A stretch of 64,000 bases of DNA from Caproicibacterium argilliputei (GCF_029211325.2 NZ_CP135996.1:2356001-2420000); one strand, 5' to 3'. Shown: positions 45,098-54,110, counted from the stretch's first letter. The notes: generated by a model from the sequence alone, not told the origin. Made by a program: numbers and translations.

Positions 45098-45965
45098 TGA
45101 GGTTCACCTCCACAAAAAAGATTTTTGAATTTTTTGCTTTCTTTTGCTGCTTTCATTAGCGATTTTAAAAAATCTACAGGAATTTTTAAATTAAGTTTTA
45201 TGGGTTCTATGTTATCAATTTCTGAATTTATAACTTTAATATATTTTTGGCACTGCTCATAGGATAAATTTCTCGTACATTGTTTTAAATATTTTTCATT
45301 AATCTTGTTGGGTTTTAAATAGATTTCTTTTCCATTTATCCTGTTTAAATTGTCGTCATCAAAGATAATAAAAACTTTTGTTGCTTTCCCTAGTTTAATC
45401 GGTTTGAAAGTTATTGGTGATTTAAAGCGTTCTATTTCGCCTCCGTTAACATTAAACGTGAGGTCAAACATAACATTAAGATTTTCTTTCAATTTTACTT
45501 TCCGAAAAGAATAAAAATTCGCAAAGCCAAGCATACCTCTTATATATTCATAATTGGTTTCTCTATCCTTTTTGAGGGCATTTTTATCCGTAACAAATTG
45601 ATTGTTATATTTTTTATTTTCTTTCTTACTATCAAGTTCAAATTTACCTGTATTAAGTATCTCAATCTTCATTGCTTTTTTATCATTTAAGCGTTCTTTA
45701 AAAAATTCTTTCATAAGAAAAGACGGCTTATATTCGCCATTATAATTTATTCCGTTTTTTAACTCTTGATAAAATTCTTTAATTCCATTTAATATATCTT
45801 TATTATCAGTAGAGTTGATATTTAAATAATAACCGGAAGTATTTGCATAATTGCAACTTTCATTTTCTTTATCCCTAATGATAAAACTCCCAAAGCCTTT
45901 ATTTTGCCTTAATCCAAAGTTGTTTATCGCAAAAAATTTGTCGATTGAACCTTTAATTATTTCAT

Positions 45966-45969
45966 CTAA
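45966..45969. repeat. Target-site duplication, left copy (CTAA)
   Basis: CTAA directly beside the left terminal repeat of the IS5-family element; the right copy is at 47103-47106. A 4-base YTAR-type duplication is usual for IS5-group elements. Confidence 0.9.
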
Positions 45970-47102
45970 GGCAACACCGCACAATGGCATAAAAAATCCA
46001 CGCCATCTGCCAAAGGCGGCAAACAGCGAGGAACTCTCCCAATTATATCTGCGAAGGCAAACGCAATCAGACTGACAGGCAGGGCCTGTCAGCCAGAATC
46101 AGATTCGCCAACGCAAACATCATATTCAGTTTGGCGGTCTGCTTTTGCAGACCTCGGTATCGCGTCTTTCGGTACCGTAACAGACCTTTCACAACGGCAA
46201 AAACATGTTCTACTTTGGCACGAACCGATGACTTTTCGTGCTCTCTGCGCTTGAGTTGGGCTTGCGACCTGTTGGAACCCTTTTTGATTTGCGATGGGCG
46301 ACGATTGAACTTGTAACGGATACGCTTGCCAGCATTGTTCTTTATAATGGCATCCTCGCGCTTTTCCGCTCCCAAATATCCGCTGTCTCCGTATACAACG
46401 CTTTCCTCTCCGGTCAGCAGTTTGGAGGTCATGGCGACATCATGGACATTGGCGGCCGTTACCTCAACCGTGTGAACAAGCCCGCTATCCTTATCCACCC
46501 CAACATGTGCCTTGTAGCCAAAGTGCCACGCATTGCCCTTCTTCACCTGATGTGCATCCGGGTCTCGCTGCTTCTCCTGATTTTTCGTGGAGGACGGAGC
46601 GGCTATGATGGTGGAATCCACAATGGTACCCTTTTTCAGAAGCAGTCCCTTTTGTTGCAGCAAATTTGCCACCTGCGCAAACAACTGCTCCTGCAAACCG
46701 TTTTGTATGAGAATATTACGAAATCTTCCCAGCGTATCCCCGTCCGGCACCTGATTGCTTGATTCCACGCCGCAGAAATCCGAAAAGGCACGACTGTCGA
46801 TCGTTTCAGCCACCGTTGCTTCGTCGGATAGATTATATAGGTTTTGCAGCAGATACAGCCGCAGCATCAGTTCCAAATCATAGGGCTTGTTTCCGTGCTC
46901 TCCTTTGTAGTAGCACGGCTTGATCATGGCCACCCATTTCCCCCATGGAACGATGCGCTCAATCTGCTCGAGAAATTCTTTTTTCTTCGTACGCGCCTGT
47001 GCCAGTTCATCGCACAGAGCTGACATACTCATCTGCTTATCCATATACCTATTTTATCATATCTCGCTTCTTACCGCAGCTTTTTTTCTGTGCGGTGTTG
47101 CC
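45970..47102 (-). mobile_element. Complete IS5-family insertion sequence inside cmr1
   Basis: 1133 bases. Perfect 14-base terminal repeats GGCAACACCGCACA (45970-45983) and TGTGCGGTGTTGCC (47089-47102), with CTAA duplicated on both sides. It has one transposase gene, read in the same direction as the cmr operon. Base composition is higher in GC than the AT-rich cmr genes. No lesions are seen, so it may still move. Confidence 0.95.
46067..47044 (-). CDS. IS5-family transposase
   Basis: 325 residues. N-terminal helical part (MSALCDELAQARTKKKEFLEQIERIVPWGKW), then a DDE domain: TIVDSTIIAAPSSTKNQEKQRDPD with the first Asp, VYGDSGYLG with the second, and EHEKSSVRAKVEHVFAVVKGLLRYRKTRYRGLQKQ with the catalytic Glu and the Y(2)R(3)E(6)K-like motif. 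It cuts and pastes its own element. Intact and flanked by matching ends. Confidence 0.95.
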   Translation of the reverse strand: MDKQMSMSALCDELAQARTKKKEFLEQIERIVPWGKWVAMIKPCYYKGEHGNKPYDLELMLRLYLLQNLYNLSDEATVAETIDSRAFSDFCGVESSNQVPDGDTLGRFRNILIQNGLQEQLFAQVANLLQQKGLLLKKGTIVDSTIIAAPSSTKNQEKQRDPDAHQVKKGNAWHFGYKAHVGVDKDSGLVHTVEVTAANVHDVAMTSKLLTGEESVVYGDSGYLGAEKREDAIIKNNAGKRIRYKFNRRPSQIKKGSNRSQAQLKRREHEKSSVRAKVEHVFAVVKGLLRYRKTRYRGLQKQTAKLNMMFALANLILADRPCLSV

Positions 47103-47106
47103 CTAA
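47103..47106. repeat. Target-site duplication, right copy (CTAA)
   Basis: CTAA directly beside the right terminal repeat of the IS5-family element, matching 45966-45969. Confidence 0.9.
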
Positions 47107-47604
47107 TTCTTTGTCAAAACAGATAATTTGTAATTTTACTTTTTCATAGAAAGAAGATTGTGTCGTATCATTCTTTTCAGTTAAGAAATAACAGCCATAA
47201 CAAAAAGTTTTAAGTTTTCCGTTTTTGTCTTTTGTCTCATATATAGGATTAGATTTAGACACATTCCCTATTGCTTTAAACCTCATCTTATACTTAAGCG
47301 CCGGATGTTCGCCGATAAGCCAGCCATTTTCCCTGGCTGTATCTATCCCTTTTTCATAATCTCCATCTCCAAGCCGTTTAAGCAAAAACCTGTCAAACTT
47401 TGGCTTGACTTCGCTCGCACGCAGAGTTGCGCCTGTCTCGCCGCTTTGAAAATGAATCAAAGGCGTTTGCTGTGTTAAATTATATTCTTTCGTTAGAACA
47501 TTCATTTTCCTCTTCCTTTTAAATGTGATTATTGTCCGTAATTGCAATCTCATGCTATAATGTTGCATTTATAGCAGCTAAATTGCCAAGGCAAAAAACA
47601 AACT

Positions 47605-48376
47605 AAGGTTTAATGAACTTGATATTTCCAAGTTATTTTGCTACACATCTGCGTCATCAAGACGGAATTATAATTTTTCGCAGGAATTTGGTACCCAAGG
47701 GCCGAATGCAGCTTTTCGAAATTATACCCGTGGATGAAATTCACGATCTGTCTGCGGGCATCCCGGATATCTTCGTAATCCTTCAAATAATCCTTATCAT
47801 ATTTCAGGGCGCGGAATCAGCGTTCGATCATAATATTGTCAACCCAATGGGAAGGCGCTGCTTTTTAAGCTGTTTGGATTGCTGTCAGAATCCCCATGCC
47901 GGATTATCTGTATGCAGCCGGTCAATCAGATTTTTTTGCTGCCAGTTCTTGCTCCGAAGAGTCAGACGGAGTGTAATATGCGCTCTCGGCTGGTTTACAT
48001 CCAGCAGGTCAACCGCTGTAGAAAGCGACAGTTCTTTGCTACCCGTTTAAACGCGGAGTATATTGACTCTCCAACCAGATTCAAACAATTTTTCAGATTT
48101 TTTTTGAGCCAGTCGATCTGAGTGTTCAACTGTCCTATTTTTTGTAAAGGCTGTCTGCTTCGTACTCCTTGTCCTTCAGCTCTGTTCTTAAATCTTCGGC
48201 TTCTTATCGTCAAATGCGGCAGCTGCGTTTTTCAGAAACTCCGATTTTCAATTGCGAATCTGATTGGGCACGATCTCATTTTCTGCGGCGGTGACGATTC
48301 ATTTCTTTTTCCCGCGCAGTACTTCCGGCACAATTTTTGCTTTAAAGTCGGCGTTGAAGGTTCCTCTTTTTCATGA
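47605..48376 (-). pseudogene. IS3-family element remnant (OrfA and OrfB pieces)
   Basis: On the minus strand, broken over several frames. An OrfA-like piece near 48370-48060 carries AAENEIVPNQIRN, KSEFLKNAAAAFDDKKPK and later RLAQKKSEK. An OrfB C-terminus at about 47830-47605 carries HWVDNIMIER, then a TGA for the Trp codon, then FRALKYDKDYLKDYEDIRD and NFEKLHSALGYQIPAKNYNS. The central DDE region is deleted. It sits directly upstream of the cmr1 promoter region. Confidence 0.85.
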
Positions 48377-48630
48377 ATAATCAACCTACTTCCTTTTCTA
48401 TTTTTATTCTATCAGGTTCATTATCTTTATGCCATTTTTTGTCGAGTTTCCTAGGCTATTATAGTTCCCAGAGCATACCTGAATCCAACATTCATCCAGG
48501 CACTGCTGCGAAACGCAACTTCATTCACCGTCCGGGGGCCTAAAATACGAACTTCCCCTGACACAGTCTGCCTACACAAAATGATAAGGAGGAGTTGTTT
48601 CGAAGTTTCAATATCCGTGGATAACTATCT
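48377..48630. other. Gene-free AT-rich spacer
   Basis: No gene or repeat array. I checked it for CRISPR-like repeats because it is next to the Cmr operon; single GTTTCAATA- and GATTGAAA-like strings occur, but nothing is repeated at regular spacing. Confidence 0.5.
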
Positions 48631-49311
48631 TCAGGAAACATGGAGTGATTGAAATACGTTATCTTTTATATTGTAATAAAAGTCCAATTCTTTTGAGTCC
48701 TGAACAGGTAAATCATAGCCTGTTAACGAGTTCAAACACTCACGCTTTTTGTCCCAATTAAAAACTTTTGTTTGTTTGTTTCCAGAAATCCGATATGCTC
48801 CCGCAGCGGTCTGTGTTATAGGATAGTATTGACTTCGTTCGAACGAGGTTAATTGACGATTTGAATCAAATTTAGCCTTTTTCAGCAATAAAAGATATTC
48901 TTGATTTTTTTGTATAGGGATATAAGCCAATCCACCTGTATTGATATATTTTGTAAACGTAAAAATTGTTTCCTCTTCAAGCAAGTTTATCATCTGACCC
49001 TCTTGTTTTTTATCACCTTTCAAAACTTGCGTTACCTTAACTGGTGTGTAAAACCCCTGACCCGTGATTATACGGTTCCCATCGTAGACACCTCTTATAA
49101 TCAAATCAGACTCTGCAATCAGCCTCTGGGCAATTTTTTGAGTATCCTTGGTCTGAAATTCTTGTGAAACTGTATTTAAAGAGTTTACTGTTTCAAAATC
49201 ATAATCATATATTTTACTTTCATCATGTTGAAAGGACGGCCGAATAATTATGGCCGAAAGGAAACAAATAATAAACAAAAAAGTCGGAATAAAATACCAC
49301 CGTTTTTTCAT
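48631..49311 (-). CDS. Membrane-anchored exported protein, last gene of the ABC operon
   Basis: 226 residues. A basic start, one hydrophobic helix (about 6-24), then an extracytoplasmic domain with beta-rich stretches: SDLIIRGVYDGNR, FYTPVKVTQVLKGD and EYLLLLKKAKF. This pattern occurs in small Firmicutes exported proteins of unknown role. The ATG at 49311 overlaps the ATPase stop by four bases and GGGAGAGATAG precedes it. No function recognised; its coupling to the ATPase suggests it works with the transporter. Confidence 0.75.
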   Translation of the reverse strand: MKKRWYFIPTFLFIICFLSAIIIRPSFQHDESKIYDYDFETVNSLNTVSQEFQTKDTQKIAQRLIAESDLIIRGVYDGNRIITGQGFYTPVKVTQVLKGDKKQEGQMINLLEEETIFTFTKYINTGGLAYIPIQKNQEYLLLLKKAKFDSNRQLTSFERSQYYPITQTAAGAYRISGNKQTKVFNWDKKRECLNSLTGYDLPVQDSKELDFYYNIKDNVFQSLHVS

Positions 49312-49955
49312 TTTTCTATCTCTCCCTCTGCCAAACAACCATCATTCATTTTATAAAAGTGATCACAAAGCAACCTAAGATCCTCTTTATTATGGCTGGC
49401 TAAAACAATTGTTGCACCGCGCTCATTTTCTTCATGAATAATTTGCCGAATTTTTTCTATTCCATCATCATCCAAAGCATTCGTCGGCTCATCCAGCATT
49501 AATAATTCAGGTTCTTCCATAATCGCCTGTGCGATACCAAGCCGCTGTTTCATTCCTAACGAATATTTTCGATAAGTACGTTTGTCTTCAGGGTCAAGAC
49601 CCACTCGCTGAATACTATGCTTAATCTGCTCATCCGTAATTTTATTTTTTATAGCAGCGAGCGTTTTGAGATTTTCAAATCCTGTATAGTACGGCCAGAA
49701 GCCCACATTCTCAATTACTATCCCCATGCTGGACGGAAAGGAGATATCTTTCCCAAGTTCTTTTCCAAACACCGTTACAGAGCCCTTAGTCGGATAAATC
49801 AGGCCAGAAATTGCCCTCATTAGCATTGACTTTCCGGATCCATTATGTCCAAACAGCCCATTTACGGTCCCCTGTTTTAAAGTCAGATTAATATCTTTCA
49901 AGACCTCTCGTCCTTTTAAGATTTTAGTAAACCCACAGATTTCTACGGCATCCAA
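49308..49955 (-). CDS. ABC transporter ATP-binding protein
   Basis: 215 residues, a short ATPase of the lantibiotic-immunity/bacitracin type. Walker A GHNGSGKSM at about 35-43, signature YSLGMKQRLGIAQAI, Walker B LLMLDEPTNALDDDG, switch His in ASHNKEDL. The loop position where many ATPases have KST has KSM. It is coupled to the flanking genes and probably drives the three polytopic proteins upstream of it. Confidence 0.92.
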   Translation of the reverse strand: MDAVEICGFTKILKGREVLKDINLTLKQGTVNGLFGHNGSGKSMLMRAISGLIYPTKGSVTVFGKELGKDISFPSSMGIVIENVGFWPYYTGFENLKTLAAIKNKITDEQIKHSIQRVGLDPEDKRTYRKYSLGMKQRLGIAQAIMEEPELLMLDEPTNALDDDGIEKIRQIIHEENERGATIVLASHNKEDLRLLCDHFYKMNDGCLAEGEIEK

Positions 49956-50762
49956 TTATTTTTCCCCCTTCACAAAATTCATAGAATCTTTTTTCTCTAT
50001 CATTCTATATAAGTATTGATGCATAACAATTAAGTACAAAAAAGATATGCCCCAGCTTTTTAATAAAGTAAATCCATTTAACGGAGGATATGAAAAATAA
50101 CCGTCTTTTACAGATTTAATAATATAACTGTCAGAATGCCACTGAAGTAGGGATGCTAAAGTAGGCATCATAGAGAACAGCCACCCATTTAGTGGATTGC
50201 TGTCATATAAAAACATACCAATCAATATTGAAAGAAGAAACACACTGCTTCCGATTATAAAAGACAATGCGGCTCCCAATTGTAAGGACAGTACATTTTC
50301 TAAAAACACAATACAAAACGAAGATAGCAAGAGACCAATATATAATTCTATATAAAAAATAGCATTTTGTGCTTTTGCAAAGGAAAAAAACTGTGTGTAG
50401 AGAAAGGCAATACAAAAGAGCAGTGCCCAGAAAACAGCTGTTTTTAAAAGAAGGTACAGTGTTTGTTGATGTAACCATTTTCTTTTTGTACCAATGCGAG
50501 GAAAAATATACAAATAATTAATCTGAAAATCCTCTAAAAAAGAGTTACAAACCGCAAAAAAGAAAATCAGGTAAACCATAAACCATTCTATTAACAGCAA
50601 AGTATTTACATCATTTATAGGCCCCGCTAAGGAAAAGACCATTAGATAAAAAGTTTCTGCTGTTGGAGGTGAATATTGAGAAAGTTGAAGCATTACAAAA
50701 GCATCTAATATAACTGCAATGAGCAACCACTGCGACCCGTGTAGTATTCTTTTAATTTTCAT
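49956..50762 (-). CDS. Polytopic membrane protein, ABC-2-like permease (third of operon)
   Basis: 268 residues with six predicted membrane helices, aromatic and AT-rich codons. No clear motif; by context a permease subunit of the following ATPase. The ATG at 50762 overlaps the end of the preceding gene by eleven bases, and the stop lies immediately before the ATPase start, so they are coupled. Confidence 0.75.
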   Translation of the reverse strand: MKIKRILHGSQWLLIAVILDAFVMLQLSQYSPPTAETFYLMVFSLAGPINDVNTLLLIEWFMVYLIFFFAVCNSFLEDFQINYLYIFPRIGTKRKWLHQQTLYLLLKTAVFWALLFCIAFLYTQFFSFAKAQNAIFYIELYIGLLLSSFCIVFLENVLSLQLGAALSFIIGSSVFLLSILIGMFLYDSNPLNGWLFSMMPTLASLLQWHSDSYIIKSVKDGYFSYPPLNGFTLLKSWGISFLYLIVMHQYLYRMIEKKDSMNFVKGEK

Positions 50763-51462
50763 TTTGATTCCCATTTTTCGATAAAACATCTTGATTTCTA
50801 TAAAATTTCAATCCTAAAAAATGAAAAATTACAATTGTGGCAAGGAGCAATATAATTGTTATGACTGACAACTTACTTTGTAGTTGAAAAAGCATACCTC
50901 CTATAAAATAAACCGGTTCTTTTCCAGAAACAGCTACATACACCTTTTCAAGCATAATAAATAAGTAACTAATTAAAAATCCTACAACAACATTTTTCGC
51001 AAAAACGGAAAAAACCATAAGTATAAGAGAATATGCGAATGCTGTCATACATTGTACGATAATAAGAGCGAATGCTTTTGGAAACAAAATCTGAAAAGCA
51101 GACACATCATTCACCAAAAAATAAGTCAAAAAAACCATGATATAATAAATACAAATATATGAAACACTTTCCAACAATAAAATATATTCAGCTTGATACC
51201 AAGCTTTCTGAAATGTCTCAAATCGATAAACCACTTCTGACCTCTGAAAAGAGGTAACGCACCAGAAGCAATAGAACAAAAAAAGCGGAAAGAAAAACAA
51301 AACCATGACATCATCGGTCCCAAAGACAATGCGAAATTTAATATCAGGACTGTAGCGCTTAGAATAATCAGAAATAATTAATATAAAGCGGCAAAAATTT
51401 GCCGCGAGAATGATCCATGTGAATGGCATACAAAATTTTCGCTGATAATACTGCCGAATCAT
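50752..51462 (-). CDS. Polytopic membrane protein, second of operon
   Basis: 236 residues with about six membrane helices (for example FPLFLFYCFWCVTSF, YICIYYIMVFLTYFLV, VGFLISYLFIMLEKVYV). The C-terminus is Asn/Gln-rich. Its start overlaps the stop of the preceding gene by four bases. Permease-like by context; no family recognised. Confidence 0.75.
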   Translation of the reverse strand: MIRQYYQRKFCMPFTWIILAANFCRFILIISDYSKRYSPDIKFRIVFGTDDVMVLFFFPLFLFYCFWCVTSFQRSEVVYRFETFQKAWYQAEYILLLESVSYICIYYIMVFLTYFLVNDVSAFQILFPKAFALIIVQCMTAFAYSLILMVFSVFAKNVVVGFLISYLFIMLEKVYVAVSGKEPVYFIGGMLFQLQSKLSVITIILLLATIVIFHFLGLKFYRNQDVLSKNGNQNEN

Positions 51463-52340
51463 ATCGTTTCGTCCTTGACTTTCTTTATTTTAAACTCAAT
51501 CATTGAAAAATTTATGAAAAGTATTAAAAGAATCTCAATTAGCCATATCCCAAAATGGTAGTTTCCATTTGTTCCAATCGTTGCGTAACTCGAAATCAAA
51601 GGAAAAATTCCCTTCATAGCGCTCAAAATAGCGGGTATTGCAACAAAAAACAAAAACGGAATGAACAAAATAACCACAAATCTATTTTTATGAAAATACA
51701 AAGAAAATGAAAAAGCACATAGTGCCGCAGTACCAGCCGTAATACTAATGCTCAATGCCGTCATCAAATTAAAAAGATAGGGATGTGCAATTTGCAAAGC
51801 ATCAAGACACCCTGACAGACCAAGCAAAGAAGAAGCATAGTTATCTGTAAGAAAAGTAGAGCCTAAAGTTGATAAAGATGAATAAGGAAGCATAACCAGT
51901 AAAATAATTTGCTGTAAAACAAAAGGAACTGCTGAAATAATGAATCCTGCCAAAAAAACAAGCAAACTATTCATTCGATAATATATTCTTCGGCCCAACC
52001 GCGGTATTACAGCTTCAATGATTCCCATTTTCAAATTATCATAATGAATATAGGAATATGCTAACGATGCTAACAGTGGAAGGAAAATCATGCAAAAGAC
52101 ATTAAACACACGCACATAAATTTCTGTACTTCCCATTTTGTCCCACCACTCAAACCATGTACCGCTCCCTCCCCAATATGACCATGCAGGACGCATATAC
52201 ATTTGGCTTTTATGATAAAATGTCCACATGCTCAATAATAATGGGATGGTTGATATAGAACAAGACAGTAAAAATGAAATATAAAATTCTTTTTGTCGAA
52301 ACATAGAGCAAAAGTTTCTTTTGAATTCTTTTTGAAACAT
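51459..52340 (-). CDS. Polytopic membrane protein, first of the permease trio
   Basis: 293 residues with six or seven membrane helices. The N-terminus KEFKRNFCSMFRQKEFYISFLLSC is typical of ABC-2 permeases, and a Trp-rich extracellular loop (WSYWGGSGTWFEWWDKMGS) follows the first helix. AGAAAGGAAGAG precedes the ATG at 52340; an earlier in-frame ATG lacks a site. It is coupled to the next gene. Confidence 0.75.
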   Translation of the reverse strand: MFQKEFKRNFCSMFRQKEFYISFLLSCSISTIPLLLSMWTFYHKSQMYMRPAWSYWGGSGTWFEWWDKMGSTEIYVRVFNVFCMIFLPLLASLAYSYIHYDNLKMGIIEAVIPRLGRRIYYRMNSLLVFLAGFIISAVPFVLQQIILLVMLPYSSLSTLGSTFLTDNYASSLLGLSGCLDALQIAHPYLFNLMTALSISITAGTAALCAFSFSLYFHKNRFVVILFIPFLFFVAIPAILSAMKGIFPLISSYATIGTNGNYHFGIWLIEILLILFINFSMIEFKIKKVKDETI

Positions 52341-52469
52341 TTCTCTTCCTTTCTTCACCCCAAAAAAGATGATGAATGCTAACCGAAACATCATCAAGTG
52401 TAAATATGGATTATGATGTTCCGATTAGCATTCTATTCATTCGATCAAAATGAATAATTTACTCTGAAA

Positions 52470-52895
52470 TTATCCAAAATTGCAGTCTCCAATGGCTGTT
52501 GTTCTAACAATCTCCTTATCATTATTTCCGCCAGTTAATTCCAGAACGGTATTTTGGTTAATATGGCGAGATAATCCCCTAGTGGAAGATTGTCCTGGTT
52601 TTAAAATAAATGTTGGGCAAAGTTCTTCTCCGAATGAATTATCTCCAGATTGATAAATTCTCACATTAAAGTAAACACTAGTTCCTTTCGATAAATCATT
52701 AAGCCAAACAGAAGTAGTAGTGGTACCATTTGGATCTTTGACTCCTGCATGAGCAATTTTTGTTTCTCCTGACATTCGTGGTAATACTTGCACCCAATGA
52801 AATTTGTTATTCGCAGCAAACGCAGGTGTGACAATCGAAACAGCCATCAAGGCTGCTGAAGCAATGCCAAAAACTTTTTTTGATAATTTTTTCAT
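52470..52895 (-). CDS. Secreted small protein, DUF2712-like
   Basis: 141 residues. A typical Sec signal (MKKLSKKVFGIASAALMAVSIVTPAFA) with cleavage after AFA at about 27. The mature 114 residues are predicted beta-rich, with two Cys (LCPTF and GDCNF) that could form a disulfide, and end in a Gly/Asn-rich tail. It resembles small Bacillota secreted proteins (DUF2712 is my guess) encoded beside multi-permease ABC operons. GAAAGGAAG precedes the ATG and a strong promoter lies upstream, so it is the lead gene. Substrate, toxin or sensor of the transporter are all open. Confidence 0.75.
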   Translation of the reverse strand: MKKLSKKVFGIASAALMAVSIVTPAFAANNKFHWVQVLPRMSGETKIAHAGVKDPNGTTTTSVWLNDLSKGTSVYFNVRIYQSGDNSFGEELCPTFILKPGQSSTRGLSRHINQNTVLELTGGNNDKEIVRTTAIGDCNFG

Positions 52896-52948
52896 TTGGA
52901 CAACTTCCTTTCTTTCATCCGCTAATTGGTTTATTATGGTATAAATAC

Positions 52949-52976
52949 ATTATAACAATTAGTCCAAAAATGTCAA
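52949..52976 (-). promoter_or_regulatory. Strong promoter of the secreted-protein operon
   Basis: On the minus strand TTGACA (52971-52976), 16-base spacer, TATAAT (52949-52954), 54 bases before the secreted-protein start. CTAATTG (52922-52928) and CAATTAG (52956-52962) form an inverted repeat that spans the -10 box. Confidence 0.85.
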
Positions 52977-53082
52977 CCGTTAAATGATATAAAATAATAT
53001 TGGGTAGTGGTAAGAAGGTTCACAATTTAGGGATTCCGGGGAATGAATTACGCTGCATTTCGCAGCAGTGCCTGAACGGATT

Positions 53083-53755
53083 TCGGGTTTAAGCATACTC
53101 TGAAAACGGACCAGTCCTCAGCATACTCCATGAGATAAATGGTGACCAACCGCACATAAGAATCCTTGTTGGAAAAAGTCCCAACAACATGGCTCCACGG
53201 CTAGAACCTCTCTGCTCTTGCTCATTGACACCGCAGACAACCATCACCGCCATACTGACAACACGGCCGTCCATGCGGACTTTTTCGTATAGGGCATCTG
53301 TCCAAATAACGGGATACCGGGTATTGGCCAAAGAAGGGGTTCGAAAGTCCTACACCTGCTCGTCAAGCCCCTTCGTCATCTCGCTGATCTGACTGTGTGA
53401 GAGATTTACTATTTTCAGACTTTGGGCCAATTTCTCCATCTTTCGGGCGGAGACTCCCTGTATGAATGCTTCCTGAATGGCTTTAAATGAACGCCGCTTT
53501 GCTGCGTTTGCGTTCCGTCACGAAAAACTGGATATATCCGTGATTCCGAAGCTTCGGCACCATCAGATACATTGTTCCCATCCGGGTATCCAGCCTTCGC
53601 GGCCGATAGCCGCAGCGGTAGTCACTCCTGCCGGAGCAATGAACATTCTTCTCTGCTCCGATAAAGCCGGAAACCTCTGCTTCCATGAGCTGGGCACAAA
53701 GCCCTTCCAGCATGCTGAGCATCGGGAAATCATTTCCGAACGTACTGTCTGAAAA
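53083..53755 (-). pseudogene. IS256-family transposase remnant
   Basis: Minus-strand pieces: MLEGLCAQLMEAEVSGFIGAEK, GYRPRRLDTRMGTMYLMVPKLRN at 53500-53700, and RYPVIWTDALYEKVRMDGRVVSMAVM, a catalytic-core stretch, at 53240-53320. They are joined by frame changes and a deletion. These are clear marks of IS256-type (MULE-like) transposases. No intact frame remains. Confidence 0.85.
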
Positions 53756-53839
53756 TATATGAAAGGTATGGGCATCAAGGCACTATGAGGAAAGCCGTGG
53801 AATACAACAACAAGGGACTCCGCCTTTAGCCGAGAACTG

Positions 53840-54040
53840 CATAATGCCCTAGATGAAAAATTCAACCCGGACAGGCCTAATGCGATTTAATGGCCGAATT
53901 GCTTCCACATTCAAGATCATCAGCAAGCCTATCGCTTGGTGTTCGAGTACATCAAAACCTTTTACAATACTGTCCGAATTCACAGTCACTATGATTATAT
54001 ATCACCGGATGAATAGAAATGCTCTACAAAATTGATGGTC
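53840..54040 (+). pseudogene. IS3-family OrfB C-terminal fragment
   Basis: Reading with frame changes gives LHNALDEKFNPDRPNAI and, after a gap, YRLVFEYIKTFYNTVRIHSHYDYISPDE, the usual end of IS3-type integrase domains. A stop follows. It is the right-hand relic of the AT-rich island; GC-rich backbone resumes about 60 bases later. Confidence 0.75.
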
Positions 54041-54110
54041 GGTTAGTCCGTAGAATTTCTCATTTCAATTTGAACTAAATCTTGACAGAAGACCATTGTA
54101 CTCTATCTTC

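Larger units (their letters stand above)
45094..47505 (-). pseudogene. cmr1: cmr1 (type III-B RAMP), split by an IS5-family element
   Basis: The N-terminal part starts at the ATG 47505 (AGGAAGAGGA upstream) with YNLTQQTPLIHFQSGETGATLRASEVKPKFDRFL, a Cmr1 opening. It runs to the CTAA duplication at 47103-47106. The C-terminal part resumes at 45969 with DEIIKGSIDKFF, NNFGLRQNKGFGSF and ends at 45094. Removing the element and one CTAA copy joins both parts in frame, as 1275 bases or 424 residues, the usual Cmr1 size. As it stands the N-part continues a few codons into the element and stops (47071), while the C-part might start at an element-borne ATG (45990). Confidence 0.93.

Noticed and set aside
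45970..45990. IS-borne ATG as a new start for truncated Cmr1
   Set aside because: An in-frame ATG exists at 45990 but no clear ribosome site precedes it, so translation of the C-terminal part is uncertain; not listed as a gene.
48377..48660. Possible CRISPR repeats next to the Cmr operon
   Set aside because: Single GTTTCAATA- and GATTGAAA-like strings occur, but no unit recurs at regular spacing.
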